The position numbers and the translations under genes were made by a program. Below, piece after piece: positions 60,169 through 64,000 of a stretch of DNA of 64,000 nt; the stretch's first letter is position 1, and the number at the start of each line of letters is the position of its first letter. The notes below the pieces were generated by a model. The model saw only the letters and a program-made list of their open reading frames with translations, was not told the origin of the DNA and searched no databases. Source of the DNA: Pseudomonas sp. URIL14HWK12:I12 (GTDB lineage Bacteria > Pseudomonadota > Gammaproteobacteria > Pseudomonadales > Pseudomonadaceae); contig NZ_QEQL01000005.1 in the NCBI RefSeq assembly GCF_003097135.1, positions 414,269-478,268 of the forward strand, given 5' to 3'.

Positions 60169-60674
60169 AGCTCCACCAGCAGGCAATGTTCATAGGCCAA
60201 CGCCATGTAGCGCTTTACGCTGCGCTCGGTCACGCCCAGGCGCTCGGCGATGTCGCGGTAGCCCAGCCCTTCGAGCTGGCTGAGCAGAAAAGCCCGGCGG
60301 GCGCGGTCGGGCAGGCCGTCGAGCATTTCGTCGAGCGCGTGGAGGGTTTGCAGCACCTGCCAACGGTGCTCGGGCGAAGGCGCGCACGCCGGTGGCAGTT
60401 GCGCCAGGGCGTCGAGGTAGGCTTTTTCCAGGCTGTTGCGCTTGTGGAAGTTCACCAGCAAGCGCTTGCCGATGGTCAGCAGGTACGCGCGCGGTTCCTT
60501 GAGGTCGGCGATGCGCTGCGAGCCGGCCAGCACCCGCATGAAGGTGTCGTGGCTGAGGTCTGCGGCATCGTGGCGGCTGCCCAGGCGGCGGCTGAGCCAT
60601 TGCTCGAGCCAGCTTTGGTTGCCTTGGTAGAGCTGATGGAATGCCTGCGCATCGGAATCGGCGCGTTGAAGCAT
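60162..60674 (-). CDS. acsS: FecI-like ECF sigma factor (AcsS-like)
   Basis: A 170-residue sigma factor from ATG 60674 (MLQRADSDAQAFHQLYQGNQ). Region 2 has HDAADLSHDTFMRVL and the -10 recognition helix EPRAYLLTIGKRLLVNF; region 4 has LEGLGYRDIAERLGVTERSVKRYM. It likely transcribes the receptor and siderophore genes under iron limitation, as reported for AcsS in P. syringae. A Fur-box-like sequence lies upstream. The name is by context. Confidence 0.87.
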   Translation of the reverse strand: MLQRADSDAQAFHQLYQGNQSWLEQWLSRRLGSRHDAADLSHDTFMRVLAGSQRIADLKEPRAYLLTIGKRLLVNFHKRNSLEKAYLDALAQLPPACAPSPEHRWQVLQTLHALDEMLDGLPDRARRAFLLSQLEGLGYRDIAERLGVTERSVKRYMALAYEHCLLVELC

Positions 60675-60697
60675 GGTCGGCACCTGCAAAGAACGTT

Positions 60698-60716
60698 AAT
60701 GAGATCGATTGTATTT
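60698..60716. promoter_or_regulatory. possible Fur box upstream of the sigma factor gene
   Basis: AATGAGATCGATTGTATTT partly matches the Fur 19-mer (GATAATGATAATCATTATC) in its AATGAGA...ATT.T parts. The position 24-42 bases before the ATG fits iron repression of the sigma factor. The match is imperfect. Confidence 0.4.
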
Positions 60717-60909
60717 CACATCCATGCATGATGGATACCTTCTGATCACGCTCATTCGCCAGGAAATATCGCTGCAGCCGGAGAACTAAATGCCTCGACC
60801 TTCATCTGATGGCAAATAGCCGTTATCCCGTCAGGAAATCGGCGCCTTTATTCAGGCTCCGCCATTACCTGGCCGGCCAGTTATCTCCCTGCGCTAGGAG
60901 GCTGTCAGC

Positions 60910-62217
60910 GTGTCCCTTTTCAATCATTTCGCCATTGTTCGCTGGCTGCCGATCGCATCCGCTGCGCTGGAGCGTTTCGACGCACCGGCCGAGACCTCCC
61001 CTTCCTCTCCCGTGCTCAAGCGCCTGGGCGATGCCATTAAAGGCGCGACTGAGCGCCATCGGGCCCTGCAGGCGAACCTTGCCGAGGTGCAAGGCGAGCT
61101 GGAGCAGCTTTCTGCCCGGCTGGCCGAGCGCGAAGCCTATGCGCTTGAGCTGGAAACCCGGTTCAACCTAGTCAACCGCGCCACCAGCGAAGGGTTGTGG
61201 GACATGAAAGTGGTGGCCGGCGACCCGGTGAACCCAAAGAACGCCTTCTGGTGGTCCGACCAGTTGCGCAGCCTGCTGGGCTTTCGTGACGAAAGCGACT
61301 TCCCCAACCAGCTCGGCAGCTGGGCCAATCGCCTGCACCCCGAAGACAGCAAGCCGACCCTGGATGCCTTTGCCCGCCACCTCAACGACCGCAGCGGCCG
61401 CACGCCCTATGACATCGAATACCGCCTGGCCACCAAGACGGGGGAATACCGCTGGTTCCGTGCCATCGGCGAAACCCTGCGCGACGGCCAGGGCGTACCG
61501 CTGCGGGTGGCCGGCTCGTTGCGCGACATTCATGACCAACGCATGCGCGACGCTGAGCTGGACGTGACCCTGACCCGCTTCGAACTGGCCCGTGAGATGC
61601 TCAACGACGGGCTATGGGACATGGAAGTGATCGCCGGTGACCCAGTCAACCCGAACAACCCCTTCTGGTGGTCGCCGCAGTTTCGCCGGCTGCTGGGTTT
61701 CGAGACCGTCGAAGAATTCCCCGATGTTCTGGACAGCTGGGCCTCGCGCCTGCACCCGGAAGACAAACAGCGCAGCATCGAGGCCTTCGGCGCGCACCTG
61801 AACGACCGCAGCGGCCAGACCGGTTTTGACATCACATACCGGCTCAAGCTCAAGAGCGGTGAATACCGCTGGTTCCGCGCCCGCGGCCAGACGCGCCGCC
61901 GCCCCGATGGCGCGCCGCTGCGGGTGGTGGGCGCGCTCACCGACATCCACGCGGTGCATGAGCAAAACGCACTGCGCCAGGCGCAGCAGGCCCAGCATCA
62001 GGAGATGGAAAACAACCTGAGCAAGGTGACCGAGATCGTAGGCTCCATCCAGGGCATCGCGGCGCAAACCAACCTGCTGGCACTCAATGCCGCCATCGAG
62101 GCCGCCCGTGCCGGCAGCGCAGGCCGGGGCTTTGCGGTGGTGGCCGATGAGGTGCGCAAGCTGGCCACACGCACCACCGAAGCGACCCAGCGCGCGGCTG
62201 ACATGATCCGCAACTAA
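60910..62217 (+). CDS. soluble PAS-PAS chemoreceptor with short signalling domain
   Basis: A 435-residue protein from GTG 60910 with AGGAGG upstream. Residues 40-85 are coiled coil. Two PAS_3 units, about 88-215 and 225-355, are a clear tandem duplication: each begins EGLWDM/DGLWDM, then V.AGDPVNP.N.FWWS.Q.R.LLGF and ends in a W.RA.G segment. The MCP part is short (about 365-435), covering only the tip (AAQTNLLALNAAIEAARAGS) and part of the first helix; the protein ends soon after TTEATQRAADMIRN. No membrane segments. Confidence 0.8.
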   Translation: MSLFNHFAIVRWLPIASAALERFDAPAETSPSSPVLKRLGDAIKGATERHRALQANLAEVQGELEQLSARLAEREAYALELETRFNLVNRATSEGLWDMKVVAGDPVNPKNAFWWSDQLRSLLGFRDESDFPNQLGSWANRLHPEDSKPTLDAFARHLNDRSGRTPYDIEYRLATKTGEYRWFRAIGETLRDGQGVPLRVAGSLRDIHDQRMRDAELDVTLTRFELAREMLNDGLWDMEVIAGDPVNPNNPFWWSPQFRRLLGFETVEEFPDVLDSWASRLHPEDKQRSIEAFGAHLNDRSGQTGFDITYRLKLKSGEYRWFRARGQTRRRPDGAPLRVVGALTDIHAVHEQNALRQAQQAQHQEMENNLSKVTEIVGSIQGIAAQTNLLALNAAIEAARAGSAGRGFAVVADEVRKLATRTTEATQRAADMIRN

Positions 62218-62260
62218 GCTCCAGCCGGCAGCCTGCCGTCGCCTCGCCAGCGCCGGCCCC

Positions 62261-62287
62261 TCAAGCTTTCGCAAGCCGGTTCGATAC
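62261..62287 (+). promoter_or_regulatory. possible sigma-28 promoter of second BdlA-like gene
   Basis: TCAAGC-N13-TTCGATAC has the same spacing as the full match at 37468-37494; the -10 part agrees at five of eight positions. Confidence 0.45.
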
Positions 62288-62318
62288 CGTGTTAATCGAC
62301 TCCTCCTATGGGTGCTCT

Positions 62319-63629
62319 ATGTTCAACAACAAACTGAAAAACAAACTGCAACAACAGCAGTTGGAGTTGAACGCACTCCGGAGCCTGCACACCCAGCTCG
62401 ACCAGGCAATGATCAGCCTCACGCTGGACCGCGACCTGGTCATCAGGGCCGCCAACGCCAATTTCATCGGCCTGCTCGGCAGCACCGAAAGCGCCGTGAT
62501 GGGTAAGCCGCTGGCGAATTTCATACCGCCTTACGTCAAAGAGCTCAGTTGCTTCAAGAACTTCCTGCAGGCCATGAAAAACGGCACCAGTGTGTGCGAC
62601 GACTACCGCTTCATCAAAGGCGACGGCAACCTGGCGTGGATGCGCGCTACCTGGGTGCCGCACTTCGATGAGCACGGCAAGGTCGACGCCATGGTCGCCT
62701 ATGGCTCCGACGCCACCGCTGCGCTGGACAAGGCCGAGGAAGACGCCGCGTTGCTCAACGCCTTGCAGCGCTCCACCGCAGTGATCGAATTCAGCCTCGA
62801 TGGCCGGGTGCTCGGGGCCAATGCCCACTTCCTCGACGCCATGGGCTATACCCTGGGGCAGATCGTCGGCAAGCATCACAGTATGTTTTGCGCCCCTGAA
62901 GACGTGTCGGCGCCGGCCTATAAGCAGTTCTGGGAAACCCTCAACGCAGGGCGTTTCGTCGCTGACCGTTTCCGGCGCATGGACTCGCGTGGCCAGGAGG
63001 TGTGGCTGGAGGCCTCCTACAACCCGGTTTACGACGTGAACAAGAAGCTGGCGAAAGTCGTGAAGTTCGCCACTCCGGTGACCGAGCAGGTGCAGCGCGA
63101 GCAAGAAGTGAGCGCCGCCGCGCGCACCGCCTACGAGATTTCCCAACGCACCGATTCGGTGGCCAACCGTGGTGCGCAGGTGGTGCATGAAACCGTGTCG
63201 ACCATGAACACCATCGTCGAGCAGATGACGTCGGCCTCGGTAGGCATCGAGGCCTTGGGCGAGCAGTCGCTGCTGATCAGCTCTATCGTGCAAACCATCG
63301 GAGGCATTGCCCAGCAAACCAACTTGCTGGCGCTCAATGCCGCCATCGAGGCAGCCCGGGCCGGAGAACAAGGCCGAGGGTTCGCAGTGGTGGCCGATGA
63401 GGTGCGCCAGTTGGCCGCGCGCACCAGCACTGCCACCGATGACATCGTCAACGTGGTGCAGAAGAACCAGACGCTGGTCAACGAGGCCGTGCAGAACATG
63501 GGCGACAGCCGCGCCCAGGCCGAGCAGGGCCTTGGCCTGGCGCGCCAGGCGGGCTCGGTGATCGTAGAGATCCAGAACGGCGCACGTGAGGTGGTAGGCG
63601 CCGTAGGGCAGTTCGCTAAAACGCTGTAA
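62319..63629 (+). CDS. BdlA-like PAS-PAS-MCP soluble chemoreceptor (second copy)
   Basis: A 436-residue protein from ATG 62319 (MFNNKLKNKLQQQQLELNAL). An N-terminal coiled coil leads to PAS domains at about 20-140 and 145-265 and an MCP domain with GIAQQTNLLALNAAIEAARA near 330. PAS2 (STAVIEFSLDGRVLGANAHF) and the signalling part are highly similar to the protein at 39740, so the two are paralogues. A longer GTG start at 62289 is possible. It is likely cytoplasmic and tuned to an internal redox or metabolic cue. Confidence 0.85.
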   Translation: MFNNKLKNKLQQQQLELNALRSLHTQLDQAMISLTLDRDLVIRAANANFIGLLGSTESAVMGKPLANFIPPYVKELSCFKNFLQAMKNGTSVCDDYRFIKGDGNLAWMRATWVPHFDEHGKVDAMVAYGSDATAALDKAEEDAALLNALQRSTAVIEFSLDGRVLGANAHFLDAMGYTLGQIVGKHHSMFCAPEDVSAPAYKQFWETLNAGRFVADRFRRMDSRGQEVWLEASYNPVYDVNKKLAKVVKFATPVTEQVQREQEVSAAARTAYEISQRTDSVANRGAQVVHETVSTMNTIVEQMTSASVGIEALGEQSLLISSIVQTIGGIAQQTNLLALNAAIEAARAGEQGRGFAVVADEVRQLAARTSTATDDIVNVVQKNQTLVNEAVQNMGDSRAQAEQGLGLARQAGSVIVEIQNGAREVVGAVGQFAKTL

Positions 63630-63733
63630 GGCCTGTTTGGGCGAAGCCTGTTTCAGAACTACGCCTATTCACCCCCCCGCCCCCGGCATGCTCCCATGCG
63701 CCTCCCGAGCAGCCGGAACGGGTTCCCCGCGCC

Positions 63734-64000
63734 ATGAAGCAGCACTCCCACCTCGAAAACCTGCTGGCCGAGAACGACCCGATACCGGTCGGCCGTTGCG
63801 CCACCTGCCAGCGCAGCGGGCTGCCGATCCTGCCACTGCGCACTGCCTTCGCCCCGCCGGCAGGCGACATCGAGGCCGACGTGACCTCCGCCCGGCTGGG
63901 CCGGTTGCGCACCCTGCGCCAAGGTTACCTCTACGTGCTGCTCGACGCCCAGGTGTGGCAGGCCTATGCCGTGACCGAGCAGGGCCTGCTGCGCCAGTTC
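63734..64000 (+). CDS. VasX-like T6SS effector, N-terminal part (cut by window end)
   Basis: The frame from ATG 63734 is open to the last base, giving 89 residues. The start (MKQHSHLENLLAENDPIPVG) leads into RCATCQRSGLPILPLRTAFA and later LRTLRQGYLYVLLDAQVWQA, the hallmark of the VasX/BTH_I2691 N-terminal domain, with a CxxC pair. Such proteins are large pore-forming effectors of type VI secretion. No VgrG or immunity gene is visible here, but more may follow beyond the edge. Confidence 0.78.
   Translation, partial: MKQHSHLENLLAENDPIPVGRCATCQRSGLPILPLRTAFAPPAGDIEADVTSARLGRLRTLRQGYLYVLLDAQVWQAYAVTEQGLLRQF

Overview
The window is high-GC DNA from a Pseudomonas, most likely the P. putida group. 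The signs are dense overlapping operons, achromobactin-type siderophore genes, Pvr/Rcs-controlled fimbriae, several chemoreceptors with flagellar-sigma promoters and a VasX-type T6SS effector. Species assignment is inference.

Layout. (1) 1-10.1 kb is the regulatory and tail part of a phage-derived element. A Mu-like contractile tail operon runs leftward (tape measure, frameshifted chaperone, tube, sheath, small tail proteins) with no head genes visible. Further right are a leftward lambda-Q-like antiterminator and a rightward CI/PrtR-like repressor. A large rightward hybrid histidine kinase sits between the tail operon and the Q gene. Three leftward promoters with an almost identical spacer, two of them followed by intrinsic terminators, lie on both sides of the kinase; they look like duplicated Q-dependent late promoter/terminator modules. 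(2) 10.2-18.6 kb is an accessory patchwork: a TGTCGC repeat cluster, a SnoaL-like gene, an IS66 remnant, a delta-60/RTX protein, an AT-rich P-loop ATPase, a decayed small gene, a DUF1615 lipoprotein and a small gene with a foldable leader. (3) 18.7-23.7 kb carries a second RTX protein and a large SF1 helicase-like ATPase.

(4) 23.7-37.3 kb is a c-di-GMP/phosphorelay-controlled chaperone-usher locus: PvrS-, PvrR-, RcsC- and RcsB-like genes run rightward into a leftward six-gene fimbrial operon. The arrangement matches my recollection of the P. aeruginosa PA14 cupD/rcs/pvr locus. (5) 37.5-41.1 kb holds a transmembrane chemoreceptor, a TspO protein and a BdlA-like PAS-PAS chemoreceptor; both receptors have sigma-28 promoter matches.

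(6) 41.1-60.7 kb, all leftward, is an achromobactin-type locus. An ECF sigma factor, FecR-like anti-sigma factor and STN-containing TonB receptor are followed by acsF-acsD-acsE-yhcA-acsC-acsB-acsA, the uptake genes cbrABCD, a FhuF-like Fe-S protein and an RraA-family protein. From acsF on, most neighbours overlap by a few bases, which implies one transcript making, exporting, importing and releasing iron from the siderophore. (7) 60.9-64 kb has two soluble PAS-containing chemoreceptors and the start of a VasX-like effector cut by the window edge. I saw no tRNA, rRNA or CRISPR array.
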